This document shows, piece after piece, positions 53,156 through 62,162 of a stretch of DNA of 64,000 nucleotides. This stretch comes from Ruminococcaceae bacterium UBA7075. GTDB lineage: Bacteria; Bacillota; Clostridia; Oscillospirales; Acutalibacteraceae. The stretch is taken from the NCBI GenBank assembly GCA_002493635.1, contig DKZL01000012.1:20590-84589 (forward strand). Direction: 5' to 3'. The position numbers and the translations under genes are program-made. The stretch's first letter is position 1; every line of letters begins with the position of its first letter. The notes under the pieces are model-generated. The model had not been told where the DNA came from, did not search any database, and saw nothing but the letters and a program-made list of their open reading frames with translations.

Positions 53156-53865
53156 CTTCGCTTTACCATCCAATCAAAATAAATATCCTTAACCGATTGT
53201 TTATAGCTTTTGCTGACAGGAATTTTTGTTCCGTCAAGAAGTGTTACTTCCGTATTAGCAATTTCTTCAATATATGAAAGATTTACAAGATAACCGACAT
53301 GGGTTCTTATGAAGTTGTTTGATTGTAAATCTTTCAGCTTTTCATCAATATTGCTTCGTTCTTTGTACTCGTCATATTTCGTGTGAAAAACAACATAATT
53401 TTTATCTTTTTCTATATACATTATGTTGTCAGGATTCAAAAAGATTGTGTTTCTTCCTGTCTTAATCGGATACTTTATCGCTTTGTCAGCAAGCTTATTG
53501 TTAATGCTCAAAATACATTTTTCAATATCTTCGGTAAAATAATTTTTTCTGATAAATGAATAGGGAAATTGCTTGAGTGCATCAAAAACAAGATTATCTT
53601 TGCTCGTAACAAAAATTATATATGGAATATCAAGATTGCCTTTCAGCTTGTTAATTTGTTCTGCAGTTGTAATTCCGTCTAAGTACGGCATATCTATATC
53701 AAGGAAAATTAAATCGTATTTATTATAATTGTCTATAGCGGAATAACCGCTGTTAAGAGTGTCAATAGTACATTCAATTAACCTATTTGTACATATTTTT
53801 TCAATTATGACTTTATATTCATTTAAGAATAGATTTTCGTCATCGCATATTGCTATTTTCAACAT
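53152..53865 (-). CDS. agrA: AgrA-type LytTR response regulator
   Basis: A 237-residue regulator. The receiver domain (1-125) has the acidic CDDE triad start and the phosphoacceptor D56 in IFLDIDMP. The C-terminal LytTR domain (about 135-235) binds DNA, with NIMYIEKDKNYV and RTHVGYLVNLSYIEEI as family strands. It is the first gene of the locus, so the operon order is A-C-B-D. A promoter lies at 53896-53923. Confidence 0.92.
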   Translation of the reverse strand: MLKIAICDDENLFLNEYKVIIEKICTNRLIECTIDTLNSGYSAIDNYNKYDLIFLDIDMPYLDGITTAEQINKLKGNLDIPYIIFVTSKDNLVFDALKQFPYSFIRKNYFTEDIEKCILSINNKLADKAIKYPIKTGRNTIFLNPDNIMYIEKDKNYVVFHTKYDEYKERSNIDEKLKDLQSNNFIRTHVGYLVNLSYIEEIANTEVTLLDGTKIPVSKSYKQSVKDIYFDWMVKRR

Positions 53866-53895
53866 AATATCACCTGTTTTTGCTTTGTCTAATTA

Positions 53896-53923
53896 ATTAT
53901 ACCATAATTCACAATATGTTCAA
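53896..53923 (-). promoter_or_regulatory. Promoter of the agrACBD operon
   Basis: TTGAAC (53918-53923), 16 bases and TATAAT (53896-53901), with an extended -10 TGG directly before. The -35 lies in a small dyad TGTTC-TT-GAACA, a possible control site. No clear pair of AgrA direct repeats is visible. Confidence 0.65.
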
Positions 53924-53947
53924 GAACAAACAATGGCTTTCTGAAAA

Positions 53948-54016
53948 AAGCAGCCGGTGGACTGCATTCATCCGAGCAGACAGCACCATATGAAAACGCA
54001 CTTTTGTGCCCGGATG
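53948..54016 (-). repeat. Dispersed structured repeat, copy B
   Basis: A 69-base element between the thioesterase terminator and the agr promoter, sense to agrA. It has ATATGGTGCTGTCTGC as in copy A, and the hairpin GCAGTC-CACC-GGCTGC, whose changes relative to copy A keep pairing (a G-C pair becomes T-G). An extra GCAC-AAAA-GTGC stem lies on the 5' side. Confidence 0.7.
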
Positions 54017-54040
54017 TTTCCGGACAGTTTCCAAAAAAGT

Positions 54041-54072
54041 AAAAAACATCCCACTGTCTTAAAACAGTGGGA
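54041..54072 (-). terminator. Terminator of the fabF-ligase-thioesterase operon
   Basis: CCCACTGT (54050-54057) pairs perfectly with ACAGTGGG (54064-54071). TTTTTT follows on the minus strand. Confidence 0.85.
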
Positions 54073-54078
54073 CGGTTT

Positions 54079-54492
54079 TTAACACTCAACCTGACTTTTC
54101 ATTTTTTCGTAGATTTCAGGAAATTTTCTTTTTATACTCACAGGTATTAATTTGTCCTCAGTAGCAAAGCAATGAGCGGTATGGCCTGTTGCTGCAATTG
54201 TACCGCACGGAAGTACTATTTTATATTCAAACTCAAAACTTGCACCGTTAAATTTGACAAGCCTTGTTTCAACAATAAATTCATCAAAAAATCTCAAGGG
54301 CTTAATATATCTTGCATAAGCGTCAACATTCGGAATTACAATGCCGTTGCTCTCAATATTCCTGATGTCACATCCGATTTGCTTCATAAAATTGCTGCGT
54401 GCTTCTTCAAAATAACGAATATAATTTGAATGGTGCACAACCTTCATTTTGTCAGTTTCATAATACTGAACCTGCCGAGTATAAGTTTTCAT
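54079..54492 (-). CDS. Acyl-CoA thioesterase, hot-dog fold (4HBT)
   Basis: A 137-residue thioesterase. VQYYETDKMKVVHHSNYIRYFEEAR is the YbgC/FadM-like active-site region with the conserved Asp and the HHSNY pair, and the long hot-dog helix follows. It would release acyl groups from CoA or ACP. It is the last gene of a three-gene minus-strand unit, 11 bases behind the acyl ligase. Confidence 0.88.
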   Translation of the reverse strand: MKTYTRQVQYYETDKMKVVHHSNYIRYFEEARSNFMKQIGCDIRNIESNGIVIPNVDAYARYIKPLRFFDEFIVETRLVKFNGASFEFEYKIVLPCGTIAATGHTAHCFATEDKLIPVSIKRKFPEIYEKMKSQVEC

Positions 54493-54503
54493 ATAAAATC
54501 ATC

Positions 54504-56165
54504 TTACTTTCTTAACAATAATCCTTTTTCAAGGTCAAGTTTTGCCTGCTCTTTAATTTTGAAGTGCTGTTTCTTGCCTGTGGCTGTCTGCGGCAGTTCA
54601 TTAACAAACCGATAATAACGAGGAACCTGATATTTTGAAAGATTTGGTGAGCTTTGGCAATATTCTATAAGCTCTGCAACAGTCAGGCTGTCGTCGTCTT
54701 TGATAACATATGCTGCAACAGACTCACCTCTTGTACTGTCGGGAACACCTGTTACTATACATTCGTGTACTTTCGGATGGCGGTTGATAACTTCTTCAAT
54801 TCTGGCAGGGTAAATATTCTCACCCTTGCTGATTATCATATCGTCTTTTCTTCCGGCAACAGTAACAAATTGTTTATCATCCCAAGTGCCAATATCGCCT
54901 GTATACATCCAGCCCTTATAAAATTTTTCCTCAGTTGCTTTTGCGTTATTAATATAGCAATAGGTTGTTTTTGAAGGACTTTTAATAATTATTTCTCCCT
55001 CTGTCTTGTTGTCGGTCGGAACAACATCGTCGGGTTCAGCTTTTTTGTCATCGTATACATTGACAATTCTTACCTCATCATCTGTGCAGGAACGGCCCGC
55101 AGATCCTGCCATTTCAGGCAAATCATACGGACGAAGGAAGGTATTCCAGAAGGTTTCTGTAGTGCCATATCCATTAAAAATATTAGGAGTGAGTGTTTTC
55201 TGAAAACGAATACAAGCTTCTTTTTCAAGAGGACTGCCCATTGTTGTAATACCCTTGAGTGTGGAAATGTCTGCAGGGTGTTTTTCCTGACGTGTTGCAA
55301 GCAGTGTGAGTACCGACGGAACACCTGTAAGATAAGTTATTCCGAATTTTTCTACACATTCAAGGCATGTTTTGGGGTTAAAAGTCCTGTAAATCACAAG
55401 CGACGCACCGGCATAAAGAGTAGGTGTAGGACCGCCTGAGTGAATACCTCCTCTGTGAAACCAGGGAGTCATATTCATTGTAACATCTGTAGGATTAAGC
55501 GGATAGTGCATAATAACATCGTGCGCAGATAAAACCTCATTAATGTTGTTGAGCGGAACACCTTTTGGAGTTCCTGTTGTACCGGATGTCTGCAATCGGA
55601 TTACCTCATCATAAATATGAGGGTTAAAATCTATCGGAGGATTTTCCGTACTGCTTTGAGCCGTATATTCTTCATATGCAATATGACCTTCAGGAACAGA
55701 AATTTCTTTATTAGAATTATTCACTGCAATAACAACTTCCGGCTTGTGAGAAGAAATGCTTAAAGTCTGTACCGCCGTGTCAGTTATTTCTGCATCATAA
55801 ATATAAGCCTTTGGCTTGTTGTGTTCAATAATTTCAGCTGTTTCACCGGGTGAAAGATTAAAATTAGCAGGGTTGAAAATTGCACCGATTTTTTGTGTTG
55901 CTATCTGGCTGAACAAAAACTGTGGTGAATTGTAAAGCTGAACAAATACGACGTCACTTTTTACAAGTCCTGTTGCTTTTAATGCGTTTGCAAGTTTATT
56001 TGCATCACTGTTAAGCTCTGCATAGCTCCAAACCTGACCGTTTGCTGCATTTACTGCTGCATTTCTGTCTGAAAAGCGGCTTACATTACGCATAAAGCCA
56101 TTCAGCCAGGTAAATTCATGTTCAAACGTATTGATAAACATATCTGCATTGTATGTCAATTCCAT
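54504..56165 (-). CDS. AMP-binding acyl-CoA synthetase
   Basis: A 553-residue ANL-family enzyme that activates a carboxylic acid with ATP, then transfers it to CoA or a carrier. The AMP-binding loop is QTSGTTGTPKGVP, the A5 motif is NGYGTTE, YTGDIG is A7 and the catalytic Lys lies in ATGKKQHFK at the end. Long- or medium-chain fatty acids are likely substrates. It lies 79 bases after fabF. Confidence 0.9.
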   Translation of the reverse strand: MELTYNADMFINTFEHEFTWLNGFMRNVSRFSDRNAAVNAANGQVWSYAELNSDANKLANALKATGLVKSDVVFVQLYNSPQFLFSQIATQKIGAIFNPANFNLSPGETAEIIEHNKPKAYIYDAEITDTAVQTLSISSHKPEVVIAVNNSNKEISVPEGHIAYEEYTAQSSTENPPIDFNPHIYDEVIRLQTSGTTGTPKGVPLNNINEVLSAHDVIMHYPLNPTDVTMNMTPWFHRGGIHSGGPTPTLYAGASLVIYRTFNPKTCLECVEKFGITYLTGVPSVLTLLATRQEKHPADISTLKGITTMGSPLEKEACIRFQKTLTPNIFNGYGTTETFWNTFLRPYDLPEMAGSAGRSCTDDEVRIVNVYDDKKAEPDDVVPTDNKTEGEIIIKSPSKTTYCYINNAKATEEKFYKGWMYTGDIGTWDDKQFVTVAGRKDDMIISKGENIYPARIEEVINRHPKVHECIVTGVPDSTRGESVAAYVIKDDDSLTVAELIEYCQSSPNLSKYQVPRYYRFVNELPQTATGKKQHFKIKEQAKLDLEKGLLLRK

Positions 56166-56244
56166 AAAAATCCTCGATTCGTATTCTGAATAATAGTTTT
56201 ACCAATTTATCTGAAATATATACGTTATTTGGCAAAATAACCAA

Positions 56245-57465
56245 TTAATATTTTCCAACGATAACGCTTGAGTTCTGTCCGCCAAAGCCAAATGCGTTTG
56301 ACATAGCGTAGCTAATATCAGCTTTCTTTGCTGTATTAGCCACAAAGTCGATACCTGCACATTCCGGGTCAACTTCATTAAGATTAATAGTTGGCGGTAT
56401 TATACCTGTTTCAATAGTCTTAACGCAGGAGATTACTTCTGTAATTCCGCCTGCTCCCATCATATGACCCGTTGCACCCTTTGTTGAGCTTACATACGGA
56501 AGCTTATCACAGAATACCTTTTTAATTGCAGAGGTTTCAACCGTGTCACCCTTATTTGTTGCTGTTCCGTGAGCATTAATATATCCGATGTCCTCAGGAT
56601 TGAGTCCTGCTTCGTTAAGTGCAAGTTTAATACAGGCAATAGCGCCTCTGCCCTCAGGATGAGGTGCAGTAACATGATGAGCGTCACCCGTATTACCGCA
56701 GCCCATTATTGTGCCGTATATTTTAGCTCCTCTTGCAAGTGCATGCTCCTCGGTTTCAAGAACAAGTGCACCGCCGCCTTCGCCTATTACAAAACCGTCA
56801 CGGGAAGTGTCAAAAGGACGGCTTGCAGTAGCAGGAGAGTCGTTTCTTCTTGACAGAGCCTTTGCGTTTGCAAGTGAGTATATTACGAGCGGACAGAGAA
56901 CAGATTCAGCACCGATAGCAAGCATAACGTCAGCCTTGCCTGCCTGCATACACATAGCGGCTGTGTTGATTGCGTCGCCACCCGATGAGCAGGCTGTGCT
57001 TACAGTAAACTGCGGTCCCTGGATGTTGTAATCAATAGCAATATTTGCAGCTGCAATGTTGCCCAAAATCTTTGGCACAAAACGTGGGCCTACCTTTTTA
57101 TGTGAAGCACCGCTTAATGCGTCCTGAGTAAAAGCGATTGTGGAAATACCGCTCATAGCCGTACCCATTACAATGCCTGTGCGTTCAGGTTCAATCGTAA
57201 TACCGCTCTGATTTATAGCCTCTTTGGCGGCAGTGTAGGCGTACTGCATAAACGGGTCAGTTTTTCTTATTAAATCCTTAGGCATATATTCAGACGGATT
57301 AAAGTCCTTAACCTCGCCGGCAATCTGAACGGCAAGCTCTGAAGGGTCAAAGCTTTTGATGGTATCAATGCCTGACTTACCTTCCGTAAGATTTTTCCAG
57401 AAAGTATCAACGCCAATACCAAGTGGGGTAACTGCTCCCATACCTGTGATTACTATTTTCTTCAT
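56245..57465 (-). CDS. fabF: Beta-ketoacyl-ACP synthase II
   Basis: A 406-residue condensing enzyme with the Cys-His-His triad: C159 in VSTACSSGG, His in NAHGTATNKGD and His in GATGHMMGAGG. The N-terminal VVITGMGAVTPLG-like start and C-terminal NAFGFGGQNSS are typical. No acyl carrier protein or other fab gene is adjacent, so it is probably a second, specialised FabF. AAGGAG precedes the ATG. Confidence 0.93.
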   Translation of the reverse strand: MKKIVITGMGAVTPLGIGVDTFWKNLTEGKSGIDTIKSFDPSELAVQIAGEVKDFNPSEYMPKDLIRKTDPFMQYAYTAAKEAINQSGITIEPERTGIVMGTAMSGISTIAFTQDALSGASHKKVGPRFVPKILGNIAAANIAIDYNIQGPQFTVSTACSSGGDAINTAAMCMQAGKADVMLAIGAESVLCPLVIYSLANAKALSRRNDSPATASRPFDTSRDGFVIGEGGGALVLETEEHALARGAKIYGTIMGCGNTGDAHHVTAPHPEGRGAIACIKLALNEAGLNPEDIGYINAHGTATNKGDTVETSAIKKVFCDKLPYVSSTKGATGHMMGAGGITEVISCVKTIETGIIPPTINLNEVDPECAGIDFVANTAKKADISYAMSNAFGFGGQNSSVIVGKY

Positions 57466-57532
57466 AATTTAAGCTCCTTGCTTGATTTTATTTTTGCTAT
57501 TTACATTCTGCATATTCTTATGCTATACTTAA

Positions 57533-57585
57533 ATTATAACAGGAATGGAAAAATTTGCAATATATATCATAATGCAAATATGATA
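57533..57585. promoter_or_regulatory. fabF promoter with LysR-type operator
   Basis: On the minus strand TTGCAA (57555-57560), 16 bases and TATAAT (57533-57538) form the fabF promoter. Directly upstream, TATCATA (57565-57571) and TATGATA (57579-57585) are a perfect inverted repeat with a 7-base spacer, a good LysR-type binding site placed at the -35 side of fabF. The divergent LysR gene starts at 57665. Confidence 0.6.
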
Positions 57586-57664
57586 AAATTTATATGATTT
57601 TTTTCTGTTTCTGCATAGTAGATTGAATATAAAACTTATTAGAATGTGATGTGAGGTAAATTAT

Positions 57665-58576
57665 ATGGATATTAATCAGCTGAACTGTTTTATTTCAGTT
57701 GCACAGACATTGAATTTTTCCGAGGCGGCAAGGCGCAATTATGTGTCGCAATCTACGGTAAGCCGCTATATTAATGACCTAGAAAAAGAGTTTGGAGTAC
57801 AGCTTTTCACACGCTCGCACAGAGATGTAATAATTACAAATGAGGGAAAAACTCTTCTGCCATATGTCGTTGATGTTGTAGATACACTGAAAAAGGCAAA
57901 AACTATTATAAAACAAATGCACGATGGCGGACAAGGACGTATTACGCTCGGCTGTGATGTAACATCATTGTCATTCCCGTCAAAATGCATTTCTGATTTT
58001 TCAGAAAAATACCCCAACATTGTTATTGACGTTAAGCGCTTTGACGGTACCGACCGCAATCAGGCAATAACAAGCGGAGAGTATGATTTTTGTTTTATGC
58101 CTCGTGATATGGTTCCTGAAAGCTCAGGTATTGAGTCAATAGTCACTCATTACGAGAGTCTTTCGGTAGTGACTGCAAAAAACAGCTGCTTTAAAGGCAA
58201 AAGCAGCGTAAGTCTTCATGATATTTCTAATGAAAAGCTTTTGCTTCTCTCAGAATCAGTTTGTCCGATTGTGTATATGGAGATTATGGATTTGCTCAGA
58301 ACATTCCATATTTCACCTAATATTGAAAACTCGTTTGAAGATGTTATTTCAATGTATGTTGCAGCTTCATCAGGTATAGGAATTTCCATTATTCCGAATT
58401 CACTTGCAAAATTTACATCAAGTGAATATACAGAAATTTATCCTATTGAAGATGCCGACACAAGCATAGCCTATGTTATGGCATGGGCTAAAAATATTGC
58501 AAATCCGGCTGCAAAGCTGTTTATTGAAACTGTTAAAAAATATGCCAAGGGCGAGGACAATGTTTACGGACTTTGA
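57665..58576 (+). CDS. LysR family transcriptional regulator
   Basis: A 303-residue LysR-type regulator. The winged HTH is at the N-terminus (INQLNCFISVAQTLNFSEAARRNYVSQ read in pieces: a helix, then FSEAA, then SQSTVSRYI). The rest is a two-lobed effector domain. It is divergent from fabF and very probably controls that operon, with an acyl-CoA, acyl-ACP or free fatty acid as possible effector. GTGAGGT precedes the ATG. Confidence 0.9.
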   Translation: MDINQLNCFISVAQTLNFSEAARRNYVSQSTVSRYINDLEKEFGVQLFTRSHRDVIITNEGKTLLPYVVDVVDTLKKAKTIIKQMHDGGQGRITLGCDVTSLSFPSKCISDFSEKYPNIVIDVKRFDGTDRNQAITSGEYDFCFMPRDMVPESSGIESIVTHYESLSVVTAKNSCFKGKSSVSLHDISNEKLLLLSESVCPIVYMEIMDLLRTFHISPNIENSFEDVISMYVAASSGIGISIIPNSLAKFTSSEYTEIYPIEDADTSIAYVMAWAKNIANPAAKLFIETVKKYAKGEDNVYGL

Positions 58577-58617
58577 TTATTCTGATATAGAAGTATGATA
58601 TTTTCATAGGTGATAGT

Positions 58618-59289
58618 ATGTATAAACTTTTGATTATTGAGGATGATACAGGAATTGCGGACGCAATCAAAACACAGGCAGAAATGTGGAACTTGGAGGT
58701 TTGCATTGTCGAAAATTTTCGCAATGTGTTGCAGGAGTTTGTGCAATTCCAGCCTCATATTGTTTTGCTTGATATAGGTCTGCCGTTTTTTGACGGCTAT
58801 CATTGGTGCGGTGAAATTCGCAAAATCTCGAATGTTCCGATTATATTTATCTCGTCTGCCTCAGACAATATGAACATAGTAATGGCTGTGAATATGGGCG
58901 CTGATGATTTTATAGCAAAGCCTTTTGACCAGAGTGTTCTGATGGCAAAGGTACAGGCTATACTCAGAAGAACATATGATTTTTCATCAAACGTACCTGT
59001 ACTTGAGCACAGAGGTGCTTTTCTAAATACCGGCGATAACACACTGACTTATAATAACAAAAAAATTGAGCTGACAAAAAACGAATACCGCATTATGCTT
59101 TGTCTTATGGAAAACAAAGGCAAGGTTGTCAGCCGTGAAAAATTTATGGAAAAGTTGTGGGAAACAGATTCATTTGTTGATGAGAACACACTGACGGTTA
59201 ACATAAACCGTCTTAGAAAGAAGCTTGACGCTGCCGGACTTGAAAACTTTATTAAAACAAAATTCGGAGTAGGATATATTATTGAATAA
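58618..59289 (+). CDS. OmpR-family response regulator, BceR-like
   Basis: A 223-residue regulator. The receiver domain has the phosphoacceptor D52 in VLLDIGLPFFDG and the switch Lys in FIAKPF. The C-terminal winged helix shows ELTKNEYRIMLCLMENKG and DENTLTVNINRLRKKL. It is followed after 20 bases by the sensor kinase. Such pairs usually switch on BceAB-type transporters in response to antimicrobial peptides. Confidence 0.92.
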   Translation: MYKLLIIEDDTGIADAIKTQAEMWNLEVCIVENFRNVLQEFVQFQPHIVLLDIGLPFFDGYHWCGEIRKISNVPIIFISSASDNMNIVMAVNMGADDFIAKPFDQSVLMAKVQAILRRTYDFSSNVPVLEHRGAFLNTGDNTLTYNNKKIELTKNEYRIMLCLMENKGKVVSREKFMEKLWETDSFVDENTLTVNINRLRKKLDAAGLENFIKTKFGVGYIIE

Positions 59290-59309
59290 ATTGAAAGGCG
59301 AAAAATGAT

Positions 59310-60281
59310 ATGAAAATTTTCGGTGCGTATATAAAGCAAAAATCAAAAATTTTATTGATTATTTTGTTATTTTGCATTATTTTTGCCATTGTATTTTATC
59401 TTTATAAATTACCGGTTGAGGCAGTAATTTATCCATCACTTCTATGCATACTGTTCGGAACAATTCTGATTGTGCTTGATTTTGCAAAAATAAAACGCAG
59501 GCATAAAATTCTTGAAAAACTCGGCAATATGCCGTCGGCAATGATAGACGAACTGCCGTCGGTCTCAAATATCAACGATTACGGTTATCAGAGGATAATA
59601 AGATCTTTGCAGAAAGAGATTTCTCAGCTTGAAGCAGATTCAAATAATCGTTTTAACGATATGGTAGATTATTATACCGTTTGGGCACACCAGATTAAAA
59701 CACCGATTGCCTCAATGCGCCTTACGCTGCAAAACGAGGATACTCCGCTTTCAAGAAAACTGTTGTCTGACTTGTTCCGTATTGAACAGTATGTTGAGAT
59801 GATTATGGCGTTTTTGCGCCTTGACTCAACATCAAGCGACTATGTTTTTAAGGAGCATAATATTGATACAATAATAAGACAGGCAGTCAAAAAATACGCA
59901 AACGAATTTATTGACAGAAAAATATCACTTGTATATAATCCGATTAATTATACTGTGGTGACAGACGATAAATGGCTTTCCTTTGTAATTGAACAGATAC
60001 TGTCAAATGCTCTCAAGTACACACGAAAAGGCAGTATAAAGATTTATATGAATGAAAATATGATGCTCTGCATTGAGGACACGGGCATAGGTATTGCACC
60101 CGAGGATTTGCCGAGAATATTTGAAAAGGGATACACGGGATATAACGGAAGAAACGACAAAAAAGCAAGCGGACTCGGTTTGTACCTTTGTAAACGGATT
60201 TGCAAAAATCTTGATACAGGGATAACCGTGTTATCCGAAATTGATAAAGGAACTATTGTCCGTATTGATTTAAAACAATAA
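59310..60281 (+). CDS. Intramembrane-sensing histidine kinase, BceS-like
   Basis: A 323-residue kinase with two N-terminal helices (about 13-33 and 40-58) and almost no outer loop, the mark of BceS kinases that sense through their transporter. The phosphoacceptor is H127 in VWAHQIKTPI. The ATPase domain has the N box EQILSNALKYT, G1 DTGIGI and G2 GLGLYL. The closest BceAB-like transporter is 10 kb away at 46010-48819, on the other strand. Confidence 0.92.
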   Translation: MKIFGAYIKQKSKILLIILLFCIIFAIVFYLYKLPVEAVIYPSLLCILFGTILIVLDFAKIKRRHKILEKLGNMPSAMIDELPSVSNINDYGYQRIIRSLQKEISQLEADSNNRFNDMVDYYTVWAHQIKTPIASMRLTLQNEDTPLSRKLLSDLFRIEQYVEMIMAFLRLDSTSSDYVFKEHNIDTIIRQAVKKYANEFIDRKISLVYNPINYTVVTDDKWLSFVIEQILSNALKYTRKGSIKIYMNENMMLCIEDTGIGIAPEDLPRIFEKGYTGYNGRNDKKASGLGLYLCKRICKNLDTGITVLSEIDKGTIVRIDLKQ

Positions 60282-60305
60282 GCCTAAAAAACTATAATTC
60301 AACCT

Positions 60306-60731
60306 TTATTTCCTGTTTTTGTTAAAATTCTTAGCTTTTTCAGATAAATCATTAAGCTCTTCTTTTGAAAGCTCGGGCAGACGTTCAAGATCATACAAAA
60401 ATTTTTCCATACTCTCTTTTGAGCGAATTTTTATGCTTTCAAGATAAAAGCTGGTTATTACACCAGGAATAATAGCTATTATCAAAATTGAATATATAGA
60501 TAGAACAACCGACAATATACGTCCAATAAATGTAACTGCAATAAAATCGCCAAAACCTATTGTTGTAAGTACACTGAAGCAATACCAAAGGCTGTCAAAA
60601 ATCGTGTTTATTTCAGGCTCAATAAGCCAAATTGCAAATGAAATACCAAAAAGCAAAATTAGATAGCCGTAAAGTATCTTATCTGCTCTTGTACGTTTTA
60701 ATACTCGCCATAAAATTTTACTGTTTCGCAT
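60306..60731 (-). CDS. Two-helix potassium channel
   Basis: A 141-residue ion channel subunit. Two membrane helices flank a pore loop with the K+ filter TTIGFGD (residues 56-62). The C-terminal 45 residues form a charged helix, probably the tetramer coil; there is no RCK domain. It sits 13 bases behind the CLC gene, so the two may be made together to balance K+ and anion movement. AAAGGAG precedes the ATG. Confidence 0.88.
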   Translation of the reverse strand: MRNSKILWRVLKRTRADKILYGYLILLFGISFAIWLIEPEINTIFDSLWYCFSVLTTIGFGDFIAVTFIGRILSVVLSIYSILIIAIIPGVITSFYLESIKIRSKESMEKFLYDLERLPELSKEELNDLSEKAKNFNKNRK

Positions 60732-60744
60732 TAATATTCTCCTT

Positions 60745-61986
60745 TCAATCTTTGGCTGACTTCAATCTTCCGAGCGGAACGATACTTCCGATAAATGCAG
60801 AAATTATCAGCCAAGGAATTACCCGTATTGGAAAACATAGCAAAAGCAAAAGTGATACAGCCACAGGTCTTCTCATAATTACGCCCAGAACTCCTGCTGT
60901 TATTACTGCAAGACAAAAGGTTACATCAAGTCCTGTCAGCATTGCAACTCCATATCCTATACTGATGCCGCTGAATATCACAGGAAAGAAATGACCTCCG
61001 CGCCATCCTGATTTTATGCACACATTTGTGATTAACAGCTTTGCCGCACCTGTTATTATAAGAAACCACGGTGCAAACTCTTTGTAGCTTTCCGAAAGCT
61101 CAAATATTTGCTCTTCCCCCGAAAACATTGTCATAGGAAGACAGGTACCTGCTATTCCCAGCATCAAGCCGCCAAGCAAGGTGCTGATAATTACGGATAC
61201 TCTGCTTTGAAGTCTGCTAAACAAAGCTTTTGTTGTTTTTTCAAAAATAATATACAGATAACCGAATACCACCCCAATCAAAGCGAGGGGTATTCCCCAC
61301 ATCCGTTCCGTGTTGGTTATTTCTGCCGAATCAATGCGCGGCATTCCAAGACCTCCGCCAAAAATATTCGTCAGCAGTATAAACACACCGAATGATGACA
61401 AAACTGCTATTACAACGGAAATTATCTTTGATCCTTTCGGTATAACCGTTTCCTTATTTTCATCTGTTCTTTCTTCAAGAGGCACCACAAGCCCAAAAAG
61501 TGGAGAAACAAAAATTGTACCCAGTGCCGCACTTAGTCCGATACTTGTTAATTCATCTTTGTGGATTTTTGCGGATTTCATATTATTGCCTGCCCAGTAA
61601 CACAAACCAACAATAACTCCTGTCAAGCCTGCTTCGGGTCCTAAGCTTCCTCCGAATAGAAGCGGAATAAGAGCGGCTACACAAATAATCAGCACTTTGT
61701 TATACGGATAAAATTTATCTTTTTTCACTTTTGCAATAACAGTTTCAAGCTCGTCAGGATAAGGTCCTGCCTTGCTTTGAAATATTCCAATCAGCAATCC
61801 GCCCAATAGACAAACTATAATGGTATATAACGGAATATTTATATGTGATGGTATCCAATGCCAGATAAATTCTATTCCGCTATCCATAAGCTTGAGAAAG
61901 CCCCACACTATTGCGGCAATTATTCCACCTAAAAATGTGCACATTAATATGTAACCAAAGTTTTTAAAAATATTTTTAATACTCAT
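60745..61986 (-). CDS. CLC-family anion channel/antiporter
   Basis: A 413-residue CLC protein with about ten to twelve helices. The GREGP-type motif reads GSLGPEAG with the gating Glu at 118, and GGHFFP matches the GxFxP motif. The GSGIP motif is replaced by AGPYP (73-77), so the central anion-coordinating Ser is absent. The gating Glu suggests H+-coupled exchange. The exact anion is unclear; the CLC-F fluoride signature is not evident. No CBS domain follows. Confidence 0.85.
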   Translation of the reverse strand: MSIKNIFKNFGYILMCTFLGGIIAAIVWGFLKLMDSGIEFIWHWIPSHINIPLYTIIVCLLGGLLIGIFQSKAGPYPDELETVIAKVKKDKFYPYNKVLIICVAALIPLLFGGSLGPEAGLTGVIVGLCYWAGNNMKSAKIHKDELTSIGLSAALGTIFVSPLFGLVVPLEERTDENKETVIPKGSKIISVVIAVLSSFGVFILLTNIFGGGLGMPRIDSAEITNTERMWGIPLALIGVVFGYLYIIFEKTTKALFSRLQSRVSVIISTLLGGLMLGIAGTCLPMTMFSGEEQIFELSESYKEFAPWFLIITGAAKLLITNVCIKSGWRGGHFFPVIFSGISIGYGVAMLTGLDVTFCLAVITAGVLGVIMRRPVAVSLLLLLCFPIRVIPWLIISAFIGSIVPLGRLKSAKD

Positions 61987-62109
61987 AACATTTCATTTAT
62001 TCCTTTATATATTGTGACATATATACTGATATTATGTTTATATCAACTTCTCTGCAATATAATTTTATAACATATTTTATATAATAGTCAAGATAAGTAC
62101 TAAGAGTCA

Positions 62110-62157
62110 ATAAAAAAGTTCTCAAAAATAGCTTGTTTAAGCCATTTTTAAGAACTT
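62110..62157 (-). terminator. Terminator of the tRNA cluster
   Basis: A 19-base stem (62116-62134 with 62139-62157) with two wobbles and a GTTT loop. The minus strand continues TTTTTTATTG. It lies five bases after the CCA end of tRNA-Gln. Confidence 0.85.
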
Positions 62158-62162
62158 ATGTT

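Noticed and set aside
53889..54089. 66-residue minus-strand frame over the structured repeat
   Set aside because: It only reads through the repeat, the terminator and the promoter region; other copies are not open in the same frame, so a protein is unlikely.
60745..61986. CLC-F fluoride exporter with fluoride riboswitch
   Set aside because: The usual CLC-F replacement of the GSGIP motif is not seen, and the upstream region shows no fluoride riboswitch core.
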